Source: DAOVDI01 sp965373045
Lineage (GTDB): Bacteria; Acidobacteriota; Aminicenantia; Aminicenantales; Aminicenantaceae
DNA: 14,035 nt
Assembly: GCA_965373045.1 (NCBI GenBank)
Contig: CBDVEQ010000049.1
Coordinates: 1 to 14,035, forward strand
Direction of reading: 5' to 3'
Part shown: one piece after another, positions 5,468-12,585 of the stretch
Position numbering within the stretch: position 1 is the first letter of the stretch
Layout: each line of letters begins with the position of its first letter
Made by a program: the position numbers and the translations under genes
Notes under the pieces: model-generated
Databases searched by the model: none
Seen by the model: only the letters and a program-made list of their open reading frames with translations
What the model was told of the DNA's origin: nothing

Positions 5468-8357
5468 TTATTACACTGACTATCTTTGATCGGATTTTTT
5501 TGGCACGAACTTCCAATTCTTCAGCTTCTTCCTTGCGCCCTAGCTTGTATAGCAGCTCAGCGTAAAACTCTAGAGTGTCGGCCAGGTAGGGATGATCTGG
5601 ACCGAGCTTCTCCTCTCGTATTCGCAAGGCCCGCTCGAGGTGCGACAATGCCTGATCGTGATTGCCCGTATCACGGAGTAGCTTCGCGAATCCTTGCAGG
5701 CTCGTTGCGGTTGCGGGATGATCATCGTCCAGGGAGCTTTCGTTGATCGCCAAGGCGCGCTCCCACATCGACCGCGCTACTTCGTAATCCCCGGTCTGCC
5801 GCAGAAGGTCTCCCAAGCCACCAAGGATCGTCGCCACGCTATTGTGGTCGGGGCCAAAGACCTTCTCGTTGATTGCCAGTGCTCGCTCGAATAGTGGCCG
5901 TGCTCCTTCGAAGTCTCTCAGCTCGACGAGAAGGCATGCGAGATTATCAAGGCTGTTTGCCACTAGGGGATGCTCCGGCCCCAGGGCCTCTTCACGAATC
6001 GCCAGGGCGCGCTTGAAGAGCAGTAGTGCAGCGTCCGGATCGTATGTCTCACTATTCAGCCTGGCGAGGGCATCAAGATCGTTTGCGATGAGATAATGGT
6101 CCGGGCCAAGGACGTTCTCTTTGATCGCCCTGCCGCGCTCCAACAGCTTCCGTGCGGTCTCGTAGTTGCCCATATCCAGGTTCAAGCGTCCGAGGTTGGA
6201 CACATCGCTGCCCACCCTGTCGTTGTCGGGACCAAAAGCTTTTTCGTTGATAGTCAGGACTCGCTCGAAGAGTGGTCTCGCATCCTCGAAGTTGCCCTCT
6301 TCGGCATAGAGGATCGCAAGGTTCCTGAGGGTGTCTGCCACATCTGGATGCTCGGGACCGAGAACCTTCTCAGTGATGGCCAGAGTTCGCTCGTAGTACC
6401 TTCGAGCTTCCTGGGAATCGCCCATCTCACTCGCCAGCATTCCGAGATTGTGAAGGGTGTCCGAAAGCTCGGGGTGGTCCGGTTCGAGGTGTTGTTCCTT
6501 GATCGCGATGCAGCGCTCGTACATTGCCCGTGCCCCCCTAAAGTCGCCCATATTATAGAGCAGGAGCCCCAGGTTGTTCAGCGGTGCCGCGATGTCCATG
6601 TGGTCGGGACCGCTGGCCTCTTCCCACACCGTGAGCGCCCGCTCGTAGAGTTGTTTCGCCCTCTTGTAATCGCCGGCACCGGCCATGACGTTTGCCAGGT
6701 TGTTCAAAGCGCTCGCAACCGCAGGATCTTCCGGTCCGTAGATTTGTTCCCTGATCGCCAGGGCGCGCTCGAGAATAGGTCGCGCCTCTTCGAGTTGGCC
6801 TGACTTCCGGAGCAGGTTGCCGACAGACTCGAGGCTGGCCGCCATTTCGATGCTTTCGGGCCCAATGTACTTCTCCCGAAGCGCAAGTCCCTCCTCCAGG
6901 AGCAGTTTTGCGTTGTCGTAGAGCCCGAGGTTTAGGTAGACTTTTCCCATCGTATTCATCAGTCGGGATTGAATCCGGGGTAGTGCCTGGAGTTCTTTTC
7001 TGATTTTCTCTGCGCCTTTGTCCAAAATTTCTCGGGCTGTGATTGAATTCCCTTTCGCCTCACTCGGATCAGATACTTCGAAGAGATCAACAAGAAAATC
7101 CGATACCTGCTTGGTGGTCTCGACTTCTTGTCTTGCAAACCGCTCAGCTCGAGTCGCTCGTATAAATCCGATCGTAGCAGCAGCCCCTCCAATTACAACA
7201 GCCATCATTACCAAAACAGCTGCTGTTACCCCAAGTTTATGTCTTCTTACGAACTTTCCGATATTGTAGATGTTACTTGGTGGCCTTGCGATGATAGGTT
7301 CGGCATTTAAATGTCGAGTTATATCAGCAGTTAGGTCGGATGTAGTGGAATAACGTCTTGTGCGGTCCTTTTCCATGGCCTTCATTACAATCCAATCGAG
7401 ATCTCTCTTAAGCTGCCTGTGAAGGGAGGGCACATCTGTTCTTCTCTGTTCTGCAATCGAGGTTTGAGTATCACCCAGACTGTTAAGCCGAGTGCTTACC
7501 TTTGGTGGATCGGTTTCTCGAATTATTCGTTGAATCTCACCGAAACCAGCTTTTCGTAGAGTTTCCGGATCAAAGGGAAGCACTCCTATAAGAAGCTTAT
7601 ACAATATTACACCTAGAGAATAGATGTCAGTCCGCGTGTCAACATCCAGCCCGGACATCTCTGCTTGCTCTGGACTCATATATTCAGGCGTCCCAATAAG
7701 TTGCCCCTGCTCTGTGAAGAGCGTCCTCTCAGTCAAACTATGTTCTGTGGCTTTTGCAATACCGAAATCGATAATCTTGGGAATGGGCTTTTCTTCCTGA
7801 ACTCCCACAAGTATATTTGAAGGCTTAAGATCACGATGAATCACACCTTTCTGATGAGCATGCTGGACTGCCTGACAGACATTAATGAATAGCTCTAGTC
7901 GCTCTTTAGTAGTAAGCTTGTGTTTGTCACAATATTCCGTGATCGGAATTCCACGAACTAGCTCCATGACAAAGTAGGGCCTCCCTTTTTCTGTTGCTCC
8001 GCCATCGTAGATTTTGGCAATATTGGGATGATCCATCACCGCCAGGGTCTGTCGCTCCGTCTCGAAACGAGCTACCACTTGCTTTGTGTCCATACCTAGT
8101 TTTATGATCTTGAGGGCGACACTCCTCTTAACTGGCTTAATCTGCTCGGCCCTATACACCACTCCCATACCACCGCTTCCAAGTTCTTCAAGAAGGATAT
8201 ACTTCTCTGAAATGACCTCTCCAATCGTCGAATCTTTAGCTGGAGTGCGAAGAGTTCTAGTCTCAGCATGAACAGGCCTAAGTTGAGTACCGCACTCGCC
8301 GCAGAATTTTTGAGTATCGGGATTCTCAAACTGACATTTGGAGCATTTTGTTGACAT
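5454..8357 (-). CDS. zinc-ribbon Ser/Thr protein kinase with transmembrane segment and 12 TPR repeats
   Basis: A 967-residue receptor-like kinase. Domains in order: zinc ribbon with Cys5, Cys8, Cys19, Cys22; Hanks-type kinase from about 53 to 345 with glycine loop LGSGGMGVVY (59-68), Lys83 in VALKI, HRDLKPSN (catalytic Asp176), DFG (Asp197) and GTPEYMSPEQ; a membrane helix near 376-398; then a helical linker and 12 consecutive 42-residue kinesin-light-chain-type TPRs from about 462 to the end, many with ERALAI and GPDHP. All catalytic residues are present, so it should be active, with the TPR array outside the cytoplasm. ATG at 8357 is chosen over 8414 because AGGGG precedes it and the zinc ribbon starts at once. 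G+C is near 40% in the kinase half and up to 67% in the TPR half. Confidence 0.93.
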   Translation of the reverse strand: MSTKCSKCQFENPDTQKFCGECGTQLRPVHAETRTLRTPAKDSTIGEVISEKYILLEELGSGGMGVVYRAEQIKPVKRSVALKIIKLGMDTKQVVARFETERQTLAVMDHPNIAKIYDGGATEKGRPYFVMELVRGIPITEYCDKHKLTTKERLELFINVCQAVQHAHQKGVIHRDLKPSNILVGVQEEKPIPKIIDFGIAKATEHSLTERTLFTEQGQLIGTPEYMSPEQAEMSGLDVDTRTDIYSLGVILYKLLIGVLPFDPETLRKAGFGEIQRIIRETDPPKVSTRLNSLGDTQTSIAEQRRTDVPSLHRQLKRDLDWIVMKAMEKDRTRRYSTTSDLTADITRHLNAEPIIARPPSNIYNIGKFVRRHKLGVTAAVLVMMAVVIGGAAATIGFIRATRAERFARQEVETTKQVSDFLVDLFEVSDPSEAKGNSITAREILDKGAEKIRKELQALPRIQSRLMNTMGKVYLNLGLYDNAKLLLEEGLALREKYIGPESIEMAASLESVGNLLRKSGQLEEARPILERALAIREQIYGPEDPAVASALNNLANVMAGAGDYKRAKQLYERALTVWEEASGPDHMDIAAPLNNLGLLLYNMGDFRGARAMYERCIAIKEQHLEPDHPELSDTLHNLGMLASEMGDSQEARRYYERTLAITEKVLGPEHPDVADTLRNLAILYAEEGNFEDARPLFERVLTINEKAFGPDNDRVGSDVSNLGRLNLDMGNYETARKLLERGRAIKENVLGPDHYLIANDLDALARLNSETYDPDAALLLFKRALAIREEALGPEHPLVANSLDNLACLLVELRDFEGARPLFERALAINEKVFGPDHNSVATILGGLGDLLRQTGDYEVARSMWERALAINESSLDDDHPATATSLQGFAKLLRDTGNHDQALSHLERALRIREEKLGPDHPYLADTLEFYAELLYKLGRKEEAEELEVRAKKIRSKIVSVIKETP

Positions 8358-8385
8358 TTGGTTTCCCCTGTACCTAGTTGGCAAA

Positions 8386-8414
8386 AGGATATCAAGGAAT
8401 GTGAATAGAGTCAA
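8386..8414 (-). promoter_or_regulatory. possible promoter of the kinase gene
   Basis: On the minus strand TTGACT (8409-8414), 17 bases, then TATCCT (8386-8391), 28 bases before the ATG. The -10 match is four of six. A perfect hairpin/dyad, TGAGATA-gact-TATCTCA (8423-8440), lies just upstream of the -35 box and might be an operator. Confidence 0.4.
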
Positions 8415-8440
8415 TTGTAAAATGAGATAGACTTATCTCA

Positions 8441-8713
8441 CCACTCCTTAGTGTAAACATTGAAAAGAGGCATGAATATTTAGTATATTGGTAAGAAACA
8501 AGCCGTGGCAAAGTAAAAGTTTTTATAAAAGATAAAGCCACCAAGGAAGAGGTGGGAAAATTAGTGCCCAGGGATATAATAAGCCCAATGGCCAACAAAT
8601 CCATGAACCGCGGACGACTTCAAAAGCCATCGGCGATTCCTACCAGCATGCTCGGCGGAATTGCGTTCGTGCTGGTGACCGGAACGTCATCACATTAAAG
8701 GAGGAATAGAAAA
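8441..8713. other. spacer between divergent kinase and secreted-protein genes, possible decayed ORF
   Basis: About 270 bases without a convincing gene. From about 8503 to 8698 the plus strand stays open for over 60 codons and ends in TAA 15 bases before the next ATG. It has no good start codon; the first ATG (in MANKSMNRGR) has no ribosome site. The antisense strand is also partly open (DDVPVTSTNAIPPSML). I recognise neither reading. It may be the eroded end of a lost gene. The final bases carry the ribosome site AAAGGAGG of the next gene. Confidence 0.3.
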
Positions 8714-9391
8714 ATGAAAAAATTGTTTCTCTCTGCCCTACTATTGGGATCAATTGTAGTATTAACGACCTCATTACTCCCAAATCAGACCCAATATATT
8801 TATGCCAAAAAATTTAGCTCATCACAGCAAAAGAAGCTAAAGAAGATCTCAGGGATGATCTGGGATAAAAAACCGGAGGAGCAAATCCTTAAAGCTTGGG
8901 AAACTTTTGTGGATGAAGAAAAAAAAAGCAAACCTGACTTCAAGGAGGCTATCAAAATCATTTTCGTGGAAGTTAAAACCATTGCCCAAAAAAACGTCCA
9001 AATAGCCCAGGAAACAATCCATCAGGCAAAGATCTTAAAGTTAGAAATCGATCGGGAAAAGGAAAACATACGTAATCTCCGGCTTCGACACAAGAGGTCC
9101 AGGAGATTCAGGTCTGTCAAACGAAAGAAACTAGAATTCAGTGAAGCAAACCCACCAAAAGCGATAATCACAGAGGCTGGATATATCTCAAACATAAAGG
9201 AACTCGATGAATATGAAGGTTATTTGCAATGGGGGGGCAAGGAAGCAAGCCTCCAAGGTACCGGAGGAGTAGCCCTCTTGGAATTCGCCAAAGATGCAAT
9301 CCAAACGGCAGCTTCAAACATTTCTGGAGTTGGGACCCTCGCGATAAAAATGCGTAAAATTGTTTGCCGAAAAATGGGAGCAGTGTTGTAA
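8714..9391 (+). CDS. secreted protein of unknown function
   Basis: A 225-residue protein with a Sec signal peptide (MKKLFLSALLLGSIVVLTTS) and a strong AAAGGAGG about 8 bases before the ATG. Residues about 35-125 are Lys/Glu-rich and helical, likely a coiled coil (EEQILKAWETFVDEEKKSK, then AQETIHQAKILKLEIDREKE), followed by a basic patch RHKRSRRFRSVKRKK and a glycine-rich C-terminal third. No known domain recognised. The stop lies one base before TGTCAAGTAC, the apparent outer end of an IS21-like terminus, so the original C-terminus may have been cut by that insertion. Plus-strand orientation isolates it from its neighbours. Confidence 0.7.
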   Translation: MKKLFLSALLLGSIVVLTTSLLPNQTQYIYAKKFSSSQQKKLKKISGMIWDKKPEEQILKAWETFVDEEKKSKPDFKEAIKIIFVEVKTIAQKNVQIAQETIHQAKILKLEIDREKENIRNLRLRHKRSRRFRSVKRKKLEFSEANPPKAIITEAGYISNIKELDEYEGYLQWGGKEASLQGTGGVALLEFAKDAIQTAASNISGVGTLAIKMRKIVCRKMGAVL

Positions 9392-9392
9392 A

Positions 9393-9472
9393 TGTCAAGT
9401 ACTTTTCCCATCTCTTCGGTAAGGTAATTTCCCATCGCTTTGGTAAGCAGTTTTCCCATTTTTCAATGAGCT
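9393..9472. repeat. three 24-bp-spaced direct repeats, IS21-like element end (relic)
   Basis: TTTCCCAT recurs at 9404, 9428 and 9452, exactly 24 bases apart; the first two units also share CTTCGGTAAG/CTTTGGTAAG. The block opens with TGTCAAGTAC at 9393. From memory, IS21-family termini begin TGT and carry several internal transposase-binding repeats with TTTTCCCAT, so this is probably one isolated end of such an element. No istA or istB coding remains within the window. The repeats create a meaningless antisense frame (MGKLLTKAMGNYLTEEMGKV). Confidence 0.5.
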
Positions 9473-9519
9473 GGAAATGATGGGGATTGAATCCACGACT
9501 TCTTAACTGCCAGTCAAAA
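9472..9519 (-). pseudogene. 3' half of a tRNA-Ala(GGC) gene, decayed
   Basis: The minus strand from 9519 to 9472 resembles the anticodon arm through acceptor of bacterial tRNA-Ala. The loop CTGGCAG gives GGC as anticodon, followed by AAGAAGTCGTGG, ATTCAATCC and a CATTTCCA acceptor end (compare CATCTCCA). The 5' half is absent: upstream is a palindrome and AT-rich sequence. The T stem has a broken pair and CCA is replaced by GCT. Such a 3' half is what integrating elements leave at tRNA attachment sites, though simple decay is possible. Confidence 0.55.
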
Positions 9520-9533
9520 GGTCTATATAGACC
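9520..9533. repeat. perfect 14-bp palindrome
   Basis: GGTCTATATAGACC reads the same on both strands with no spacer. It starts exactly where similarity to tRNA-Ala ends, which makes a recombination or protein-binding site conceivable. Confidence 0.5.
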
Positions 9534-9557
9534 AATCCTTTCAATTTAAGATTTGAC

Positions 9558-9587
9558 GCTCTTTTGACATTTTGCACTCAAAAGAGC
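9558..9587. repeat. 9-bp perfect inverted repeat, hairpin
   Basis: GCTCTTTTG and CAAAAGAGC flank a 12-base loop. It lies 66 bases beyond the tRNA-Gly 3' end and about 170 past the secreted-protein gene on the other strand. No uridine run follows on either strand, so a classical terminator is doubtful. Confidence 0.5.
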
Positions 9588-9652
9588 TTAAAAAGGCATA
9601 GGCATACTAAAACACAAAATGAGGAAAACTAAAGAAAAATAAGAGGTAAGGC

Positions 9653-9727
9653 TGGAGCGGACGAAGGGATTTGAACCCTCGACCTTCTGCTTGGCAAGCA
9701 GACATTCTACCACTGAACTACGCCCGC
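9653..9727 (-). tRNA. tRNA-Gly (GCC)
   Basis: The minus strand forms a complete tRNA. The acceptor GCGGGCG pairs with CGTCCGC (one G-U), the D arm contains GTTCAGTGGTAGAA, the anticodon loop TTGCCAA gives GCC, and the T arm is GAGGG-TTCAAAT-CCCTT. Discriminator U is at 9656 and CCA is encoded at 9655-9653. It is the second tRNA on the minus strand and borders the mobile-DNA scars at 9393-9533. Confidence 0.97.
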
Positions 9728-9757
9728 TCGATCAGGGCTGAAAATAATTCATGAGCC

Positions 9758-9786
9758 AGACTATCAAAAACCTGCATTTCTGTCAA
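9758..9786 (-). promoter_or_regulatory. possible promoter of tRNA-Gly
   Basis: Minus-strand TTGACA (9781-9786), 17 bases, then TAGTCT (9758-9763), with a start site about 25 bases before the tRNA. The -35 is perfect and overlaps the last codons of the gene at 9783-10589; the -10 is weak. Confidence 0.4.
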
Positions 9787-10589
9787 TATGCTCCTGCTCC
9801 GGAAGGAAGGGATGTGTCTTTCGGCCGCATAGTCACGCTGTCTGTGATCCTGACCACATCTTTACAGGAAAGGATTTTCACGGTTGATGTCCTGCTTTGG
9901 ACATCAATGACCACCATGTTGGCAAATGCGCGGGGAAAGCTGTTTTTGGAGCTTATGCGGAAGACAAGCAGTTGATCCCCGATCCGGATGCCGTCCTGAG
10001 AGCCCAGATCAATGAGGGCTTGGTGGTTGCTTCCGATCTGAACAAGCCCATTGTGCAGATATAGGAAACGGCCGATAATACCCTCTCCTTCTGGGATTAG
10101 AACATCGTATCCCAGATCCTTTCCCATCCGTCCCTCTTTTTCCTCAAAAGGGATCAGGGCATGTCCTATCGTCACTGCGCCGCATATATGTTCCAGTTCA
10201 GCTGCAGCCTTTTCCTCATCAACCATTATGATCCGTGCGCGTCCTCGCTTTCGGGCAATCCGTCCGAAATTTTTTATTTCAGGCCCGATCTCGACGATAA
10301 GAAAGACCTGCCCCTCTTGCAGGCCGGAAGCGCTGCCGTAATTCAGATAAACAACATCGTTATTCTTCAACATGATCCTTTCGGTTCTGATTTCCCGGTC
10401 GACGATCTTCAGTTCTGGTGGTTTTCCCTCCCAGATGAACATGGAGCAATAACGATCTGACAAGGAGATCAGAGGTTGAAGATCTTCATCGGAAAGATCG
10501 ATCTGTAAACCCGCGTTCAAGAATGGTATCCCCAGCAATAGGACCACAGCAAACAACGATTTTCCCATTTTTTTTAATATTGATGTCAT
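9783..10589 (-). CDS. secreted beta-rich protein of unknown function
   Basis: A 268-residue protein with a signal peptide (about 1-26, MGKSLFAVVLLLGIPFLNA). The mature part holds two similar beta elements: VVYLNYGSASGLQEGQVFLIV (79-99) and ALIDLGSQDGIRIGDQLLVF (191-210), of the form G-S-x-x-G-hydrophobic-x-x-G-[QD]. Similar elements occur in FlgT-like C-terminal domains and other envelope proteins, but I cannot assign a family. There are no membrane segments after the signal, so it is probably periplasmic. AAGGAAG lies 6 bases before the ATG. A consensus promoter at 10620-10648 sits between it and the HU gene, so it can be transcribed alone or with HU. Confidence 0.75.
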   Translation of the reverse strand: MTSILKKMGKSLFAVVLLLGIPFLNAGLQIDLSDEDLQPLISLSDRYCSMFIWEGKPPELKIVDREIRTERIMLKNNDVVYLNYGSASGLQEGQVFLIVEIGPEIKNFGRIARKRGRARIIMVDEEKAAAELEHICGAVTIGHALIPFEEKEGRMGKDLGYDVLIPEGEGIIGRFLYLHNGLVQIGSNHQALIDLGSQDGIRIGDQLLVFRISSKNSFPRAFANMVVIDVQSRTSTVKILSCKDVVRITDSVTMRPKDTSLPSGAGAY

Positions 10590-10619
10590 GATGCTTCCTT
10601 TTTGTAAAAATCTGTTAAT

Positions 10620-10648
10620 ATTATAATCAGGGGTTTAACGAGTGTCAA
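10620..10648 (-). promoter_or_regulatory. consensus sigma-70 promoter of the secreted-protein gene
   Basis: Minus-strand TTGACA (10643-10648), exactly 17 bases, then TATAAT (10620-10625): both hexamers match consensus perfectly. It ends 30 bases before the ATG at 10589. The -35 box touches a dyad (ACCTGA/TCAGGT, 10648-10670) that also spans the HU stop codon and could be an operator. Confidence 0.85.
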
Positions 10649-10664
10649 CCTGACTGAGTGAGGT

Positions 10665-10937
10665 TCAGGTGATCTGGTCTTTAAAGATCCTGCTGGGATT
10701 GAACTTGATCCTGTTCTTGGGGGGGATTCTGACTGTTTCCCCGGTTTTAGGATTGCGGCCTGTCCGGGCTTTTCTGTGTTTGACTTCAAAGCTCCCAAAT
10801 CCTGAAAATGTTACTCTTTCCTCTTTTTTTAAAGAGGCGATAATATTCAATATCAATGATTGAAAAGCTTTTTCCGCCTGACGATAAGTGATGCCTGCAT
10901 CTTTAGACATTTTAATTGTGATGCCTTTTTTATCCAT
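10665..10937 (-). CDS. HU/IHF-family DNA-binding protein
   Basis: A 90-residue histone-like protein that binds and bends DNA as a dimer. An N-terminal helical region with YRQAEKAFQSL is followed by VTFSGFGSFEV (42-52) and the DNA-clamping beta arm with RTGRNPKTGE (58-67), including Pro63 that intercalates in DNA in the family, then VRIPPKNRIKFNPS. The start at 10937 is chosen because GGAGG lies 6 bases upstream; a start at 10973 would add a 12-residue extension not typical of HU. It could be HU or an IHF-like subunit; sequence alone does not separate them here. Downstream is the secreted-protein gene, 75 bases away. Confidence 0.93.
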   Translation of the reverse strand: MDKKGITIKMSKDAGITYRQAEKAFQSLILNIIASLKKEERVTFSGFGSFEVKHRKARTGRNPKTGETVRIPPKNRIKFNPSRIFKDQIT

Positions 10938-10968
10938 TTTAACCCTCCAAAGGAGTCTGCTTACTATA

Positions 10969-10998
10969 TTCATATTAAAAATAGCATAAAAAAGTCAA
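10969..10998 (-). promoter_or_regulatory. possible promoter of the HU gene
   Basis: Minus-strand TTGACT (10993-10998), 18 bases, TATGAA (10969-10974), in a very AT-rich region 31 bases before the HU start. The -10 matches four of six positions. Confidence 0.4.
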
Positions 10999-11089
10999 TA
11001 AAAAAATATGCTCCCCCATAACCTGTTTTATGAATAGTGCAGGATAGACAACTTTCCTGCAATCCTTTAAAATGAGTGCATAGAGAAAT

Positions 11090-12160
11090 ATGAGCGGACA
11101 AAAGGTTAAAGTAGCGCTGCTTTTTGGGGGAAAGTCTGCTGAACACGATATTTCGCTAATTTCTGCAGCCGCTGTTTTCAGAAATCTTGATAGAGAAAAC
11201 TTTGACATCATCTCTATTTACATCAACACTGAGGGCAGGTGGCGGCATGTGGAGTCTCCGCTCCTTCCAAAAGATGAGTTGATCGAGGGGACGTTTCTCT
11301 CATTCCTTCCCTGGGGCGGCCAAAATACCGGAATACCAGTGGATGTGGATATTTATTTCCCTGTCCTTCATGGCCCGTATGGGGAAGACGGCACAATTCA
11401 GGGGTTTCTAGAAATGGCAGATGTTCCTTATGTAGGAGCCGGCGTTCTCTCGTCTGCAGGGTGTATGGATAAGGCTGCAGCCAAGATCCTCTTTAAAGCG
11501 AACGGTCTGCCGATCGTCAAACATCTGACTATTCATGAACCGGCCTGGCGTTCAGGTAAAAAAGAAATTCTTCAACAGATTACAGATGAATTGAGGCTGC
11601 CGATTTTTATCAAGCCGGCAAACATGGGTTCCAGCATTGGGATCTCCAAGGTTGCTGATCTCAGGAAAACGGCTGATGCTGTGGAGCTGGCTCTGAAATT
11701 TGACATCAAAGTTGTCGTTGAACAGGGTGTTGCAGGAAGGGAACTAGAATGCAGTGTTCTGGGAAACGAAAAGCCCCGTGCGTCTCTTCCCGGAGAGGTC
11801 CTGCCCTATAGGGAGTTTTACGACTACAGCGACAAGTATATCGATGGAAAAACACAATTTAAAATTCCAGCTCCTCTTTCTCCTGAGATGACCGGGTATG
11901 TTCAGAAACTGGCAGTTGATGCCTATAAAACCCTCGAGTGCTCCGGAATGGCCCGCATCGATTTTTTCCTTGAGGATAAAACAGAAAAGCTGTTTCTGAG
12001 CGAGATCAACACTATTCCTGGGTTTACAGATATCAGCATGTATCCCAAACTATGGGAAGCCAGCGGCATCCCTTTTCCGGAACTTTTGAATATTCTGATT
12101 GATCTGGGTGTTTCCCGCCACAAACATAAAAAGCGCAAAGGAATCCATTTCAAACCATGA
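11090..12160 (+). CDS. ddl: D-alanine--D-alanine ligase
   Basis: This cytoplasmic ATP-grasp enzyme joins two D-Ala for peptidoglycan precursors. It has 356 residues. Motifs: LFGGKSAEHDIS (Glu18), HGPYGEDG (94-101), FIKPANMGSSIG (ATP-binding Lys175), GRELECSV, the omega loop FYDYSDKY (243-250) whose Tyr marks D-Ala rather than D-lactate specificity, ARIDFF (Arg289, Asp291), SEINTIPGFT (Glu305, Asn307) and SMYPKLW. The ribosome site is weak (TAGAGAAAT), and an inverted repeat GCAGGA/TCCTGC (11039-11060) lies in the leader. The stop overlaps ruvX as ATGA, so it heads a ddl-ruvX-mltG operon. It diverges from the HU gene. Confidence 0.96.
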   Translation: MSGQKVKVALLFGGKSAEHDISLISAAAVFRNLDRENFDIISIYINTEGRWRHVESPLLPKDELIEGTFLSFLPWGGQNTGIPVDVDIYFPVLHGPYGEDGTIQGFLEMADVPYVGAGVLSSAGCMDKAAAKILFKANGLPIVKHLTIHEPAWRSGKKEILQQITDELRLPIFIKPANMGSSIGISKVADLRKTADAVELALKFDIKVVVEQGVAGRELECSVLGNEKPRASLPGEVLPYREFYDYSDKYIDGKTQFKIPAPLSPEMTGYVQKLAVDAYKTLECSGMARIDFFLEDKTEKLFLSEINTIPGFTDISMYPKLWEASGIPFPELLNILIDLGVSRHKHKKRKGIHFKP

Positions 12161-12585
12161 GAGTTTTGGGGATCGACCACGGTGATAAGAGAGTCGGATT
12201 AGCGGTCACCGACCTTCTCCGGATCACGGCCCAGGCCATAGGGTTTTATGAGTTAAAGAACAAAAAGGAAGATCTGGGCTACTTCAAATCCCTTGTTGCC
12301 GAATATCAGATCAAGGAGATCGTTGTTGGGCTTCCTCTGATGATGGACGGTACAAAAGGAACTCAGGCGCAAAAAGCAGAAGAATTCGGGGAATGGCTGC
12401 GCAGGAGTCTGGATCTGCCGGTTGCCTTCTGGGATGAAAGGCTTACTACCAGGCAGGCTTTTTCCATCCTCCGCGAGCAGAACATCAAGCATAAGGCAGG
12501 GAAGAAATACAAGGACCAGCTTTCTGCAAGCATCATGCTGTCAAGCTACTTGGAACATAAACGGTCGGAATCCCATGAAGCGTAA
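12157..12585 (+). CDS. ruvX: RuvX/YqgF-family RNase H-fold nuclease
   Basis: A 142-residue protein of the family known as putative Holliday junction resolvase and as the nuclease maturing the 16S rRNA 5' end in E. coli (YqgF). RNase H-fold residues are visible: Asp7 in GIDHGDKRVG, Glu94 in DERLTT and Asp120 in YKDQLSA; VVGLPLMMDG (57-65) is the usual core strand. Length is normal. Start and stop overlap both neighbours (4 bp with ddl, 11 bp with mltG), so the three are very probably cotranscribed and translationally coupled. Confidence 0.95.
   Translation: MRVLGIDHGDKRVGLAVTDLLRITAQAIGFYELKNKKEDLGYFKSLVAEYQIKEIVVGLPLMMDGTKGTQAQKAEEFGEWLRRSLDLPVAFWDERLTTRQAFSILREQNIKHKAGKKYKDQLSASIMLSSYLEHKRSESHEA

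Noticed and set aside
6096..6803. A 235-residue plus-strand frame inside the TPR region.
   Set aside because: It is antisense to the regular 42-residue TPR array; its own repeats mirror the array and it has no ribosome site or family signature.
8358..8414. Kinase start 19 residues upstream at 8414.
   Set aside because: That start would overlap the predicted promoter, lacks a ribosome site, and adds a hydrophobic segment before the zinc ribbon, whereas 8357 has AGGGG upstream.
9220..9459. Minus-strand frame starting MGKLLTKAMGNYLTEEMGKV.
   Set aside because: Its N-terminal repeat comes from the three 24-bp DNA repeats, and the rest is antisense to the secreted-protein gene.
9403..9472. Three 24-bp-spaced repeats as a CRISPR remnant.
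   Set aside because: Repeat and spacer are not separable, unit similarity covers most of the 24 bases, and there are no cas genes; a transposon end fits better.
10648..10670. Terminator hairpin at the end of the HU gene.
   Set aside because: The stem includes the stop codon and is not followed by a T run; an operator or chance dyad is more likely.
11090..12160. VanA-type D-Ala-D-Lac ligase.
   Set aside because: The omega loop FYDYSDKY is of the D-Ala-D-Ala type and no vanH, vanX or regulator genes are adjacent.
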